From Treponema sp. (GTDB lineage: Bacteria > Spirochaetota > Spirochaetia > Treponematales > Breznakiellaceae), in NCBI GenBank assembly GCA_009777735.1, contig WRLF01000016.1:1-64000 (forward strand): 64,000 bases of DNA. The letters are read 5' to 3'. Below are positions 25,556 to 34,247 of this stretch, one piece after another (positions within the stretch are counted from its first letter, which is position 1; each line of letters starts with the position of its first letter). The position numbers and the translations under genes are program-made. Below the pieces are notes generated by a model that saw nothing but the letters and a program-made list of their open reading frames with translations, did not search any database and was not told the origin of the DNA.

Positions 25556-26608
25556 TTACCGGAAATATTTGGCAAATGATTTTAACTTACCGTCCTTGAT
25601 GCGGGTTCCGGGTACTTCGAGAAATTGCCGCGCTACCCTGTTTCCCAGATCAGCACATTCCTGTATTGACCTGCCCCTGATCCATGCGGACAGAAAGGCT
25701 GCACAAAATGCATCTCCCGCGCCGACGGTGTTGCGCGGAATGATGGTAAATGTTTCTTCCCGGTAAACAGTACCGCCGGCAAGAACAACCGCTCCCCTGC
25801 CACCCAGCTTGATTACGATAATGGGAAAAATTTCTCCCTCGGTCATATACTTCAGCACAGGGCAAACCTCTTTTAGTATCAACATTTCTTTTTCCCGTTC
25901 GCTTGCCGTTTCTATCCTCGCGCTGCTTTTCTTAATGGTAGAATAAAACGTGATGGCTTCATCCGCATTCATAAAAATTATCAAGGGATAATTACGGCTG
26001 TAATGGAGTACAGCTTCTGTCTTTTCCCGAATTTGAAATACCGATGCAGCATCCAGGGCAACAGGGATTCCCCGGCTGCTTGCCAGTTGCATTATATGTT
26101 GTATCAGCGGACCGCGATCAAGCAGGTACCCATCTACAACCACAGCTTCCGCGCCGGAGAATAGTTCTTCACAAATATCGGTTTCGGTGAATTCCAGCGA
26201 AGCGCCGGGTGAAGCGGCAATTCTCGTTTCGTGGGGGGAACTGAAGGCAAAACATAAGCCGGTTTCACCGGTGCTTTTGGCAAGGAGCGGATCAACGCCC
26301 ACCGTGCTGAGTTCCTGCTCAAGTACACCGGCAAGTTCGTCGTTGCCCACACAACCTGAAAAAGCCGCTTTTGTGTTCAGCATGGCGGCAATTTTAGCCA
26401 CATTTGCCGCAGCGCCGCCGGATGTTAGTACCATGCCGGAAGATGAATCACTGCGTAATGTTTCCAGTATTTGCCGGGCTTGGTCATACGGAATGTGCTG
26501 AACCGCCTCTGTTATTCCCAGTGAATCAAGCCAGGTAAAATCAACTGCCGCAAACACATCCACAATGGCGTTGCCGAAACAGAGTAGTTCAGTTGAGTGG
26601 CCGCGCAA
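25556..26608 (-). CDS. PfkB-family carbohydrate or nucleoside kinase
   Basis: A 350-residue ribokinase-fold enzyme with [15 protein letters not shown] near the N terminus and the C-terminal signature [16 protein letters not shown] that holds the catalytic Asp. The region around [16 protein letters not shown] and the length resemble adenosine-kinase-like members. The substrate is unknown. It starts with TTG, overlapping the end of ackA by 20 bases, so translation is coupled and the pair forms an operon. Confidence 0.85.
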   Translation of the reverse strand: MRGHSTELLCFGNAIVDVFAAVDFTWLDSLGITEAVQHIPYDQARQILETLRSDSSSGMVLTSGGAAANVAKIAAMLNTKAAFSGCVGNDELAGVLEQELSTVGVDPLLAKSTGETGLCFAFSSPHETRIAASPGASLEFTETDICEELFSGAEAVVVDGYLLDRGPLIQHIMQLASSRGIPVALDAASVFQIREKTEAVLHYSRNYPLIIFMNADEAITFYSTIKKSSARIETASEREKEMLILKEVCPVLKYMTEGEIFPIIVIKLGGRGAVVLAGGTVYREETFTIIPRNTVGAGDAFCAAFLSAWIRGRSIQECADLGNRVARQFLEVPGTRIKDGKLKSFAKYFR

Positions 26609-27929
26609 TGATTTTCGCCAGCTCCGGGTTTTTTACCAATTCATGTTCCAGACCTTCGGCACGGCCTTTGTTCACATAGTCTTTGCTCTGGAATGAATAG
26701 GTAAAATTAGTGTGAATGTCGTAGGTTCCTTGCATCAGTGCAAATGCATCTTCGGTCATAACCAGTTCTTCATCGGTGGGAATTATATAAATCGGTATTT
26801 TCGACTCAGGTTTGCTGATGATTGTCTCGGTATTGCGGGTACAGGACACTTTGTTTTTTACGGGATCAAAAACCATGCCAATACCTTCAAGCCCGTCAAG
26901 AATTTTTTCCCGTATGAACCATGCAAATTCGCCTACTCCGGCGGTAAGAACCAGTGCGTCAACCCTGCCCAGCGCTGCCTGATATGCGCCAATATATTTT
27001 TTTACACGGTACGCCTCAATATGCTGGGCCAGCAGAGCTTGTGCGTCCCCGCTAACCGCGGCGGCCTGAATGTCGCGGCGGTCGGTAAATTTGCCGGTTA
27101 ACCCCAAAAGGCCGGATTTTTTATTTAATGCGCTTTCAATCTCCGTAGCGTTCATGCCGGTTTTCCGCATAATGTAAAACGGCAGCGCTGGGTCAATATC
27201 GCCGGAGCGGGTTCCCATGACCAGGCCCTCAAGCGGGGTGAGTCCCATGCTGGTATCAAATGAACAGCCGTTTTTGACGGCATTCACCGAAGAGCCGTTT
27301 CCCAGGTGACAGATAATAACATTTGTTTTAGCGGGATCCTGCCCCAACAATACCGCAGCACGTTTTGCAGTGTACAGAAAACTGGTGCCATGGAAGCCGT
27401 AACGGCGCGCCTGGTATTTTTCAAACCATTCGCCGGGAATGGCGTACAGATAAGATTCCGGCGGCATGGTCTGGTGCCAGGCAGTATCCATGACGGCGCA
27501 GTGCGGCACATCGGGAAGCACCTTTTTTGCTGCCTCTATCCCCATGATGTTGGCAGGATTATGCAGCGGCCCCAGTTCTTTCACTTCGTCAAGAGTAGCC
27601 ATGACCGCATCATCCACAATTACGCTTTTGGTAAACTTCATTCCGCCGTGAACAACCCGGTGACCAACCGCCTTGATCATCGACATATCGCTGATAACGC
27701 CTTGATCCTTGCTTGTCAGAATCTTGATAATCAGCCCCACAGCGTCGGTATGGGTTGGGCAATCCTGCTGTAAGGTAAGTTCTTCCCTTCCTTTTACCCT
27801 ATGGTTGATAAATGAACCGGGCATGGTCACTTTTTCCACAATGCCGACCGCCAGAATATCTTTCGCATTCCAGTCGTACACCTGGTATTTTGCCGATGAA
27901 GAACCGCAATTCAAGGTTAAAATTATCAT
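26589..27929 (-). CDS. ackA: Acetate kinase
   Basis: A 446-residue enzyme making ATP from acetyl phosphate in fermentation. It begins [20 protein letters not shown] (phosphate-binding start), with VGHRVVHGG, the active-site [19 protein letters not shown] and [11 protein letters not shown]-type motifs. It is about 45 residues longer than E. coli acetate kinase, with a Tyr/Lys-rich tail ([20 protein letters not shown]) before ARPLN. AAAGGCGG precedes the ATG. No phosphate acetyltransferase gene lies next to it. Confidence 0.95.
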   Translation of the reverse strand: MIILTLNCGSSSAKYQVYDWNAKDILAVGIVEKVTMPGSFINHRVKGREELTLQQDCPTHTDAVGLIIKILTSKDQGVISDMSMIKAVGHRVVHGGMKFTKSVIVDDAVMATLDEVKELGPLHNPANIMGIEAAKKVLPDVPHCAVMDTAWHQTMPPESYLYAIPGEWFEKYQARRYGFHGTSFLYTAKRAAVLLGQDPAKTNVIICHLGNGSSVNAVKNGCSFDTSMGLTPLEGLVMGTRSGDIDPALPFYIMRKTGMNATEIESALNKKSGLLGLTGKFTDRRDIQAAAVSGDAQALLAQHIEAYRVKKYIGAYQAALGRVDALVLTAGVGEFAWFIREKILDGLEGIGMVFDPVKNKVSCTRNTETIISKPESKIPIYIIPTDEELVMTEDAFALMQGTYDIHTNFTYSFQSKDYVNKGRAEGLEHELVKNPELAKIIARPLN

Positions 27930-28056
27930 ACTGTTACCGCCTTTTGGTTTTGTGTTTATAGTATACTACTTAAAAATCAACAGGGTAAATAGTAATGCGA
28001 TGATGTTTAGCTGTTCCGCAAGCGCTTGTTTTTCTCTTTTCTGATACAATAACAGG

Positions 28057-28986
28057 ATGAAACAAGACATTGACAGCAAGGCGCGTATTATCAAAACAGC
28101 CTCGCTTATTGCGTTATTCGGCAATACTCTAATGGCAGCGGTAAAAATCGGAACAGGTATTTACGGGGGGAGTCTTGCGGTAATTGGTGACGGTATCGAT
28201 TCTACTGTGGATGTGCTTATTGCAATCATGAGCCTTATTGTGGCAAAAATAATTTCCCGGCCAGCTGACGAAGATCATCCCTGGGGACACGGCAGGGCGG
28301 AAACCGTAGCGACAACATTACTTGCATGCCTGCTTTTTTTTGCCGGGGCCCAGCTTATAATCAGTTCCGGCAGGGATATATTGTCAGAAGCAGAAAAAGA
28401 AGTTCCTTCGCTGCCGGCTTTGATTGGTACGATTATTTCAATAGCGGGAAAACTGCTGTTGGCATGGTCGCAGCATTTGTTTGGCAGGAAAGCCGACTCT
28501 CCCATGCTCAAAGCAAATGCAAAAAACATGACCGCCGATGTCCTGCTTTCGGCCGGGGTGCTGATCGGGCTGGGTGCTTCATGGATTTTTTCTGTCGGCA
28601 TTATTGATTCATGGGCCGCAGTATTGGTTGGTCTGTGGGTCATCAAATCAGCGCTGGGTATTTTTGCTGAAGCCAATACCGAACTGATGGACGGGGGGTC
28701 TAACAAAGTATATTACCAGGCAGTGTTTGACGCGGTAAAATCGGTCGAGGAAGCCGGACACCCCCACCGGGTACGGATGCGGCGAATCGCAGGATTATGG
28801 GATATTGACATCGACATTGAAGTTCCGCCAAATAAAACGGTCGTAGAAGCACACTGGATTGCCTTCAAGGTTGAAAAGGCAATCAAGGAACGGGTTGAAA
28901 ATGTTTACGACATTATGATCCATGTTGAACCGGCGGGAAACCTCGAAGATGAAGGCTACGGCCTTTCTGAAGAAACCCTGAGTTGA
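28057..28986 (+). CDS. Cation diffusion facilitator transporter
   Basis: A 309-residue inner-membrane metal/proton antiporter with six helices and a C-terminal cytoplasmic domain (HPHRVRMRRIAGLWDIDIDIEV...). The metal site in helix 2 is DSTVD. In helix 5 the usual HxxxD is NMTAD, so His is replaced by Asn, which suggests a metal other than zinc (Mn2+ or Fe2+ are possible). TACAAT (28045-28050) ends six bases before the ATG, suggesting a leaderless or nearly leaderless mRNA. Confidence 0.9.
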   Translation: MKQDIDSKARIIKTASLIALFGNTLMAAVKIGTGIYGGSLAVIGDGIDSTVDVLIAIMSLIVAKIISRPADEDHPWGHGRAETVATTLLACLLFFAGAQLIISSGRDILSEAEKEVPSLPALIGTIISIAGKLLLAWSQHLFGRKADSPMLKANAKNMTADVLLSAGVLIGLGASWIFSVGIIDSWAAVLVGLWVIKSALGIFAEANTELMDGGSNKVYYQAVFDAVKSVEEAGHPHRVRMRRIAGLWDIDIDIEVPPNKTVVEAHWIAFKVEKAIKERVENVYDIMIHVEPAGNLEDEGYGLSEETLS

Positions 28987-29011
28987 CAAACCCTGAATAG
29001 ACATATATATT
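28983..29011 (+). promoter_or_regulatory. Sigma-70 promoter of the gene at 29085
   Basis: TTGACA (28983-28988) overlaps the stop codon of the transporter gene; a 17-base spacer and TATATT (29006-29011) follow. The next gene starts 74 bases downstream, leaving a 5' leader of about 65 bases. Confidence 0.65.
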
Positions 29012-29084
29012 TAAACTAGATTTGACTAGTTGTATTAATATAGAATGTCTATCGGTTTATTTTTGTCAGTTTAAGGAGAGTAAT

Positions 29085-29612
29085 ATGGAAAAGAAACAAT
29101 TAAATTTTAGGCTTGTTATTATGACACTGGTTTTCTCATTTTTCAGTCCTATTTTATTATCAGCTCAAAATGTAGAGCCAATTGTCATTATGGCCTTAAT
29201 TCAAAGTAGTCAAAATGTAGATACATTACATGTTTTTGATGTTGATAATGATCAAGATGCTCCTGAATACCTGGTTTTTTATGGGCAAAGTAGTGGTAAT
29301 GCATATTTTGTAAGGAGAGAAGACATTACTTCATCTAATAACTTGGTGCATCAATTTGGTAGAAGTTTTGATTCTACATCTGCAGGGATAACAACCTTTC
29401 TTTTGGATTTCAATAGAATCTCTGGACTTGAAATGATGGCAGAAGAGAATCTTGAACCAATTGGTATAATGGTTTGGGCGAGGCTTCAACCTACTAATAG
29501 AACCGACAATACTTTTAGCCATAATGTATATGGTTTTATTAGACCAAGAGATGCAAGAGCAAAGCAAATATTTGAATTACTTGTAATTGGAGGAGCCACA
29601 AGAATACGATAA
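29085..29612 (+). CDS. Exported hypothetical protein
   Basis: A 175-residue protein with a signal peptide ending LLSA-QN and a compact beta-rich domain that I do not recognise. AAGGAG lies six bases before the ATG at 29085; the frame is open 21 codons further but that part is the promoter leader. It has its own promoter at 28983-29011 and is AT-rich relative to its neighbours, so it may be a recent arrival. It converges on the YciO gene. Confidence 0.65.
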   Translation: MEKKQLNFRLVIMTLVFSFFSPILLSAQNVEPIVIMALIQSSQNVDTLHVFDVDNDQDAPEYLVFYGQSSGNAYFVRREDITSSNNLVHQFGRSFDSTSAGITTFLLDFNRISGLEMMAEENLEPIGIMVWARLQPTNRTDNTFSHNVYGFIRPRDARAKQIFELLVIGGATRIR

Positions 29613-29624
29613 CTGTGGATCACA

Positions 29625-30290
29625 TCACACTGGCCACTGGCCTGCGCCCTGGCGGATGAGTTTGATTTCTTCGCCTGAAATATTTAATATCGTCGAAAAG
29701 ATACGTTCCCGTTCCTCGCTGTCATCCAGAACCATGTCCACACTGGTAATATCTTCCAGTTCCCAACCGCTTTCAAAAAGGTCTTCTTCGGGGATGGGAG
29801 ACAATTCATTATCGTTATCTGCAGCGGCGCCCGTAAATTCCATTTCTTCAACCATGGATTTTTTGGCAGTTATTGAGTAAAGCGGGTGCTGTAGGGTGTT
29901 TATCAAAGCAAGCGGGATGGGATGACCGGGGATTCTGACGCCTACTTCATGGCGGCGAATATCAAGAGCTTTTTGGGTACCGAGCAGTGTTTTTAAGATA
30001 AACACATACGGCCCGGGCGAAAGGCGTTTTATCAGCCGGAAGCGGCTGTTGTCCAGGCTGCATAACTCTCCAAACTGGGAAATATCAGAACAAAGCAGGG
30101 TAAAATGCCGCTCGTCACGTTCTCCGGAAAGTTTTCTCAGTTTCTTTACACCGGCCGGGGATTTGATTGAGCAAACGAGCGACCAACTGGAATCGGTGGG
30201 CAGGGCTACAAGCCCTCCGTTTTCCAATGCCCGCACAGCCTTTGCCATAACACGGTTGTCTATGTTTGATGGAACTATATATTCAATCAT
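29625..30290 (-). CDS. YciO/Sua5/YrdC-family protein
   Basis: A 221-residue protein with the YrdC dsRNA-binding-like fold: ENGGLVALPTDSSWSLVCSI, ERHFTLLCSDISQFGEL, LSPGPYVFILK and VGVRIPGHPIPLALI. It aligns best with YciO rather than with the tRNA-threonylcarbamoyladenosine enzyme TsaC. The start matches E. coli YciO better at the ATG at 30290 than at the ATG at 30302; neither has a clear Shine-Dalgarno. Its gene is divergent from the sigma factor. Confidence 0.8.
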   Translation of the reverse strand: MIEYIVPSNIDNRVMAKAVRALENGGLVALPTDSSWSLVCSIKSPAGVKKLRKLSGERDERHFTLLCSDISQFGELCSLDNSRFRLIKRLSPGPYVFILKTLLGTQKALDIRRHEVGVRIPGHPIPLALINTLQHPLYSITAKKSMVEEMEFTGAAADNDNELSPIPEEDLFESGWELEDITSVDMVLDDSEERERIFSTILNISGEEIKLIRQGAGQWPV

Positions 30291-30343
30291 AATGCATACC
30301 ATTGGAAATATAGCACTAACACATTATTATTTCTATACAAGAC

Positions 30344-30365
30344 AATGTATACAAAAAGATACATT
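30344..30365. promoter_or_regulatory. Inverted repeat, candidate enhancer-binding site
   Basis: AATGTAT (30344-30350) and ATACATT (30359-30365) form a perfect 7-base inverted repeat with an 8-base spacer, centred about 100 bases upstream of the sigma-54 promoter. That is the usual distance for binding of a sigma-54 activator. Confidence 0.45.
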
Positions 30366-30454
30366 TTATGAAATCATGGGAAAATACTTATTGCTGCAAT
30401 TACTAATTCATTGCCTTGTAAGGAATTATATATTAATCAGAAAATAACCATTAC

Positions 30455-30471
30455 TTGGCACGGAATTTGCT
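30455..30471 (+). promoter_or_regulatory. Sigma-54 (-24/-12) promoter of the sigma factor gene
   Basis: TTGGCACGGAATTTGCT contains TGGCAC and TTGC with exact -24/-12 spacing and matches the sigma-54 consensus almost perfectly. The sigma-70-type gene starts at 30508, 37 bases after. RpoN and an activator are not encoded in this window. Confidence 0.85.
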
Positions 30472-30507
30472 GTATATAAGTATGGAAATCCGGGTATTGG
30501 AGTAAAA

Positions 30508-31374
30508 ATGAAGTTTACCGAAAAAACCAGTTATAAAAAGATTGAGAACGAAGAAGTCCTTCAAATTTACTTTAGTCAGATAAAATCATATCCGCTTTTA
30601 AGTTTTGACGAGGAAATTGAGCTTTCCAGACTTGTCCAGCAAGGGGACAAAAATGCCCTGCACAAGTTGATTCGGTCTAACCTCCGTCTTGTAGTTAAAA
30701 TTGCGCGTTCGTATATCACTAAAGATGTTCCTTTTATGGACCTTATTCAGGAAGGGAACATGGGGCTGATGCATGCTGCGGAAAAATACAACCATGCAAA
30801 AAACGTCCGCTTTTGCACGTATGCCGGGTGGTGGATTCGCCAGTTTATTATCCGTTATTTAACCAACAAACGCCGGATTGTCAGGCTTCCTCACCGGAAA
30901 GAAGAGATTCTTCGTAAGATTCAACATACATACCATTCACTCAGCCAAACCCTCATGCACCAACCCAGTAATGCAGATATAGCCAGCGAATTGGGGATTC
31001 CTATACAGGACATTAATTATATCATCAACATGAGTTCAGGTCCCTTGTCCCTGGAGTTGGATAGCAGCAAGGAAGACAGCATCACGGCAGTAAAAGCCCA
31101 CGAAGACTATACGTATAACCCCGAACGGGCTTTGTTCCGGAATTACTACCGTGAGGGAACCCGGCGTTTTCTTGAGAAACTTAAAGAAAGGGAAAAGCAG
31201 GTACTCACTTATCGGTTCCAGCTTGAAGACGGCAAGCCATACACCCTCAAGGAGATTGGTGACAAGATGGATCTATCTCCGGAAACAGTCCGCCAGATTG
31301 AAATGAAAGCCATGGCAAAAATGCGCAGCCATGCCGGCGAAATGAAAAAATACGGAATGCTGGAAGCCATATAA
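30508..31374 (+). CDS. Alternative sigma-70-family sigma factor
   Basis: A 288-residue sigma factor with regions 1.2 (EVLQIYFSQIKSYPLL), 2 (NLRLVVKIARSYI...FMDLIQEGNMGLMHAAEKY...FCTYAGWWIRQFIIRYLTNKRRIVRLP), 3 and 4 (REKQVLTYRF...YTLKEIGDKMDLSPETVRQIEMKAMAKMR). It lacks the long region 1.1 and non-conserved insert of the housekeeping factor, so it is RpoS/RpoH-like. The ATG follows TTGGAGT. It is read from a sigma-54 promoter, as rpoS is in Borrelia burgdorferi, so it probably switches on a regulon in response to a signal sensed by a sigma-54 activator. Confidence 0.9.
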   Translation: MKFTEKTSYKKIENEEVLQIYFSQIKSYPLLSFDEEIELSRLVQQGDKNALHKLIRSNLRLVVKIARSYITKDVPFMDLIQEGNMGLMHAAEKYNHAKNVRFCTYAGWWIRQFIIRYLTNKRRIVRLPHRKEEILRKIQHTYHSLSQTLMHQPSNADIASELGIPIQDINYIINMSSGPLSLELDSSKEDSITAVKAHEDYTYNPERALFRNYYREGTRRFLEKLKEREKQVLTYRFQLEDGKPYTLKEIGDKMDLSPETVRQIEMKAMAKMRSHAGEMKKYGMLEAI

Positions 31375-31420
31375 ATTTATTATTGGTATTTTTTTTGTCA
31401 GGCCGATAATATAAAATAAC

Positions 31421-32470
31421 GTGCCGCAAACCAAAAAGAGCGTAAAATGCAAAGCTTCTCCATTAAAAAACGTAAAACAAAAACGTAAAAACATACAGAA
31501 AAAGAGAAAAAAGAAAAATGTTTTGCTTGATTTACTGCCGGCTGTAGTGCTTACCGGGGTTTTTATAACGGTTTCTCTGGTTATTTCACTTTCAATTATG
31601 GCAAATGAAGTCGCGGAAGAACTTTCAATTGAGCAAACATCAGAAAGCGATAATTATCCGGCAAATAGTACCTCCCCGGAACCTTTACCTGAGCAGACGA
31701 CAGAGAGCGATGCTTCTCAGGAGAGCGATCCTCCTCAGGAAAGTGATCCTCCCCCTGAACCGCTTCCCGATATAGAACAACAGCCGGAGCAGCCGGAACA
31801 CAAGGGAACGATAGTGTTTGTTATTGATGATGCGGGTTATAGTCTACTTGAACTGGAAGCTTACCTCAGTTTTCCCGGCCCGTTAACCATTGCCGTTCTG
31901 CCGGGACTTCGTCATTCAGCAGAGGCCGCTCGGCGTATCCGCGCAGCAGGAAAAGAGCTGTTTCTCCATCAGCCAATGGAAGCAATAGGCGGGCAGAATC
32001 CGGGACCGGGAGCAATTTATTCCGGAATGAACACCGAAGAAATTTTGGCTGTTCTGCAAAGAAACATCAGGGAAGTCGGGCCTGTTTCCGGTATGAATAA
32101 TCATCAAGGCTCAAAAATTACCGCAGACAGAGCAATAATGGAAACCGTGCTTGTTTTTTGCCGGGAACAGAATATTTCTTTTCTTGATTCCAAAACAACA
32201 CACGTTTCATCTGTTCCGGCTGTTGCACGGAATCTTGGTATTGCAATAGGTGAACGCAGTATTTTTATTGATAACAACCAAAATCACCGTTCGATGCTGA
32301 ACGCAATCAATGAAGGCCTTGCGATTGCTGCCGCAAAAGGCAGTGTTATTATGATTGGTCATGTCTCGTCGCCGGCGTTGGCTCCGCTGCTTACCGATCT
32401 TTATCAAAGCCTCATCGACCGGGGTTATAATTTTACCACAGCCTCCGAGTTGATCAACAGCGCACCCTAA
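31421..32470 (+). CDS. Divergent polysaccharide deacetylase (YibQ-type)
   Basis: A 349-residue inner-membrane-anchored protein. A Lys-rich start, one membrane helix (about 36-58), a Pro/Glu/Ser-rich spacer (65-125) and a YibQ/DUF610 domain (IVFVIDDAGYSLLELEAYLSFPGPLTIAVLPGL ... LFLHQPMEA ... GMNNHQGSKIT). The catalytic-type Asp pair and HQG are present, but the family's substrate is unproven (envelope polysaccharide is likely). The start is GTG at 31421 with no clear ribosome site; TATAAA ends five bases before it, so a leaderless message is possible. Confidence 0.8.
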   Translation: MPQTKKSVKCKASPLKNVKQKRKNIQKKRKKKNVLLDLLPAVVLTGVFITVSLVISLSIMANEVAEELSIEQTSESDNYPANSTSPEPLPEQTTESDASQESDPPQESDPPPEPLPDIEQQPEQPEHKGTIVFVIDDAGYSLLELEAYLSFPGPLTIAVLPGLRHSAEAARRIRAAGKELFLHQPMEAIGGQNPGPGAIYSGMNTEEILAVLQRNIREVGPVSGMNNHQGSKITADRAIMETVLVFCREQNISFLDSKTTHVSSVPAVARNLGIAIGERSIFIDNNQNHRSMLNAINEGLAIAAAKGSVIMIGHVSSPALAPLLTDLYQSLIDRGYNFTTASELINSAP

Positions 32471-32510
32471 TCCCTCCTCCTCATGCATATCCTCCTGCTG
32501 CAGACACACA

Positions 32511-32539
32511 TTGAACAATATACATTATTTTGGCATTAT
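32511..32539 (+). promoter_or_regulatory. Promoter abutting the UPF0316 gene start
   Basis: TTGAAC (32511-32516), 17-base spacer, CATTAT (32534-32539), six bases before the ATG at 32546. No Shine-Dalgarno is present. Confidence 0.45.
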
Positions 32540-32545
32540 CATGAT

Positions 32546-33115
32546 ATGATTGATTTTATTTTCAAAGCTCTGACAGCGGCGCCTCCATTGGAATTGTTTA
32601 TCATTTTTTTTGCAAAAATGGTTGAAGTGACTATTGCCACCTTGCGGAATATCCTGATTAACAAGGGATTCCGGCGTGAAGGAACCATTCTTTCTTTTTT
32701 CGAAATATTACTGTGGACATTTGTAGCCACAAGAGTTATCCTGGGTATAGCGGAAGCGCCGATAAAAGGAATAATGTACAGCATAGGTTTTTCATGCGGT
32801 ATTTATTTAGGTTCACGGATTGAAAGCTATATTGCGATGGGCCGGGTACTCATCCAGGCAATAATATCGGATGAAAGTTCTGCCTTTCTGATAACGAACA
32901 GCTTGAGAGAAAAAGGTTATGCCGTTACCGCTATGGATGCCTACGGACGGGATTCAAAAAAAGCCATGCTGATGATTTTTGCCAACCGCAAGGGTAAAGA
33001 AGAAATTATCGGTGAAATTCATAAACTTGATAAATGTGCGATGATCATCACGAATGATGTTACAACCTTGCATGGGGGCACCTTTGCAAATAATAAAAGA
33101 TTATTAAAAAAGTGA
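32546..33115 (+). CDS. UPF0316-type membrane protein (DUF5698/DUF2179)
   Basis: A 189-residue protein with three N-terminal membrane helices (LELFIIFFAKMVEVTIATLRNILINKGFRREG...) and a C-terminal DUF2179 domain (AFLITNSLREKGYAVTAMDAYGRD). The function is unknown in the family. I placed the start at 32546, six bases after a -10 box; an in-frame ATG at 32483 gives 21 unsupported residues. The stop codon is followed directly by the Shine-Dalgarno of the next gene, so the two are probably cotranscribed. Confidence 0.8.
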   Translation: MIDFIFKALTAAPPLELFIIFFAKMVEVTIATLRNILINKGFRREGTILSFFEILLWTFVATRVILGIAEAPIKGIMYSIGFSCGIYLGSRIESYIAMGRVLIQAIISDESSAFLITNSLREKGYAVTAMDAYGRDSKKAMLMIFANRKGKEEIIGEIHKLDKCAMIITNDVTTLHGGTFANNKRLLKK

Positions 33116-33125
33116 GGTGCATATT

Positions 33126-34241
33126 ATGAAGCACTGTCTGTTATTCTTATTCTTTTTTCCCGTTGTCCTTTTTGCCGTTCCCCTTCATTCTCCTACCTGG
33201 GGCTTCAGGCTGGATTTACCCGAAGGTTACGAATATGCAGACGGGAACAATTTTGACCGTTTTTCATTTCTTGGGCCATACGGAGCACATTTTGACATTG
33301 TGGTGTATAACGGAGTATACCGGAACATCGAACACATGATGCAGGATGTTAACCGCCGTTTAAGCAACAGCGGAGATAACGATCTATTTGAATATGAGAA
33401 CAGGGCTGCCGCAATAATAGAACTCACCATGCCAAACCATGCAGGCTGGGGGCTCGCTCTTGAACTTGCCGGCAGCGCTGCAGGAAATACGCCGCTCCTG
33501 CTTGCCCTGGCTTATGCTCCGTTATCAATAGAACATGTCGATTTGTTTCATCTTTCAGCCCTGGATTCCATTGCTCCTACAATGGCAGAAATGCGCCGCC
33601 CCGGGCCGATAATGGAATTTACTCACCCCCGCGGTGAACACCGGCAAACTGCCATTGCCGGTACCGGGCTGAATGCGCTTGTCAGGGAAAACGATGCTGA
33701 AGCCGCTCAGGAACTGGTAGACAGGGAATTCACCCTTCTCACATATTACCAGGGTGACAGCAGATGGCAGGAGGCATGGATTAGATTTTACCGGATGATC
33801 TACCGGGACTCCTGGGACAGAGTTTCTGATGCAGTATTCCGGCTTGAACGAAGCATGAATGTCGGTGCGGAAGACAGAAGTGATAGTGCTTTTGCTGAAA
33901 GAGCCCTTACGTTTGTCCAGGGCTTTAGCTATGAACGCGATTTTGATGGCAGTGACTTTGTCAACCTTGTCACCGCCGTCACCGAAGGCAGGGGTGACTG
34001 TGACAGCCGGGCAATGCTCTGGGCCATGATTCTTACACAGGCGAACATTCCGGCGGGAATTATGGTGTCCCGCAATCACAGCCACGCCATGGGCCTTGCC
34101 GACATTCCCGGCACAGGCGCCCGCTTTGAAGCTGATGGAATCAGGTGGCTTGTCGCGGAAACAACCGAGTCGGTAGACATTGGGCTTATCAGTGCGGATA
34201 TGAGCGACGTGGAATCATGGCTGGCAGTGTTGTTTGAGTAA
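33126..34241 (+). CDS. Exported transglutaminase-like protein
   Basis: A 371-residue exported protein with a short hydrophobic signal peptide (KHCLLFLFFFPVVLFA). The C-terminal half has a transglutaminase-like core: EGRGDCDSRAMLWAMIL carries the Cys and RNHSHAMGLADI the His, followed by IRWLVAETTESV. Such proteins act as peptidases or crosslinkers in the envelope. GTGAGGTG lies before the ATG at 33126; a GTG at 33117 is less likely. It follows the UPF0316 gene and converges on the FemAB gene six bases away. Confidence 0.75.
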   Translation: MKHCLLFLFFFPVVLFAVPLHSPTWGFRLDLPEGYEYADGNNFDRFSFLGPYGAHFDIVVYNGVYRNIEHMMQDVNRRLSNSGDNDLFEYENRAAAIIELTMPNHAGWGLALELAGSAAGNTPLLLALAYAPLSIEHVDLFHLSALDSIAPTMAEMRRPGPIMEFTHPRGEHRQTAIAGTGLNALVRENDAEAAQELVDREFTLLTYYQGDSRWQEAWIRFYRMIYRDSWDRVSDAVFRLERSMNVGAEDRSDSAFAERALTFVQGFSYERDFDGSDFVNLVTAVTEGRGDCDSRAMLWAMILTQANIPAGIMVSRNHSHAMGLADIPGTGARFEADGIRWLVAETTESVDIGLISADMSDVESWLAVLFE

Positions 34242-34247
34242 AAATTT

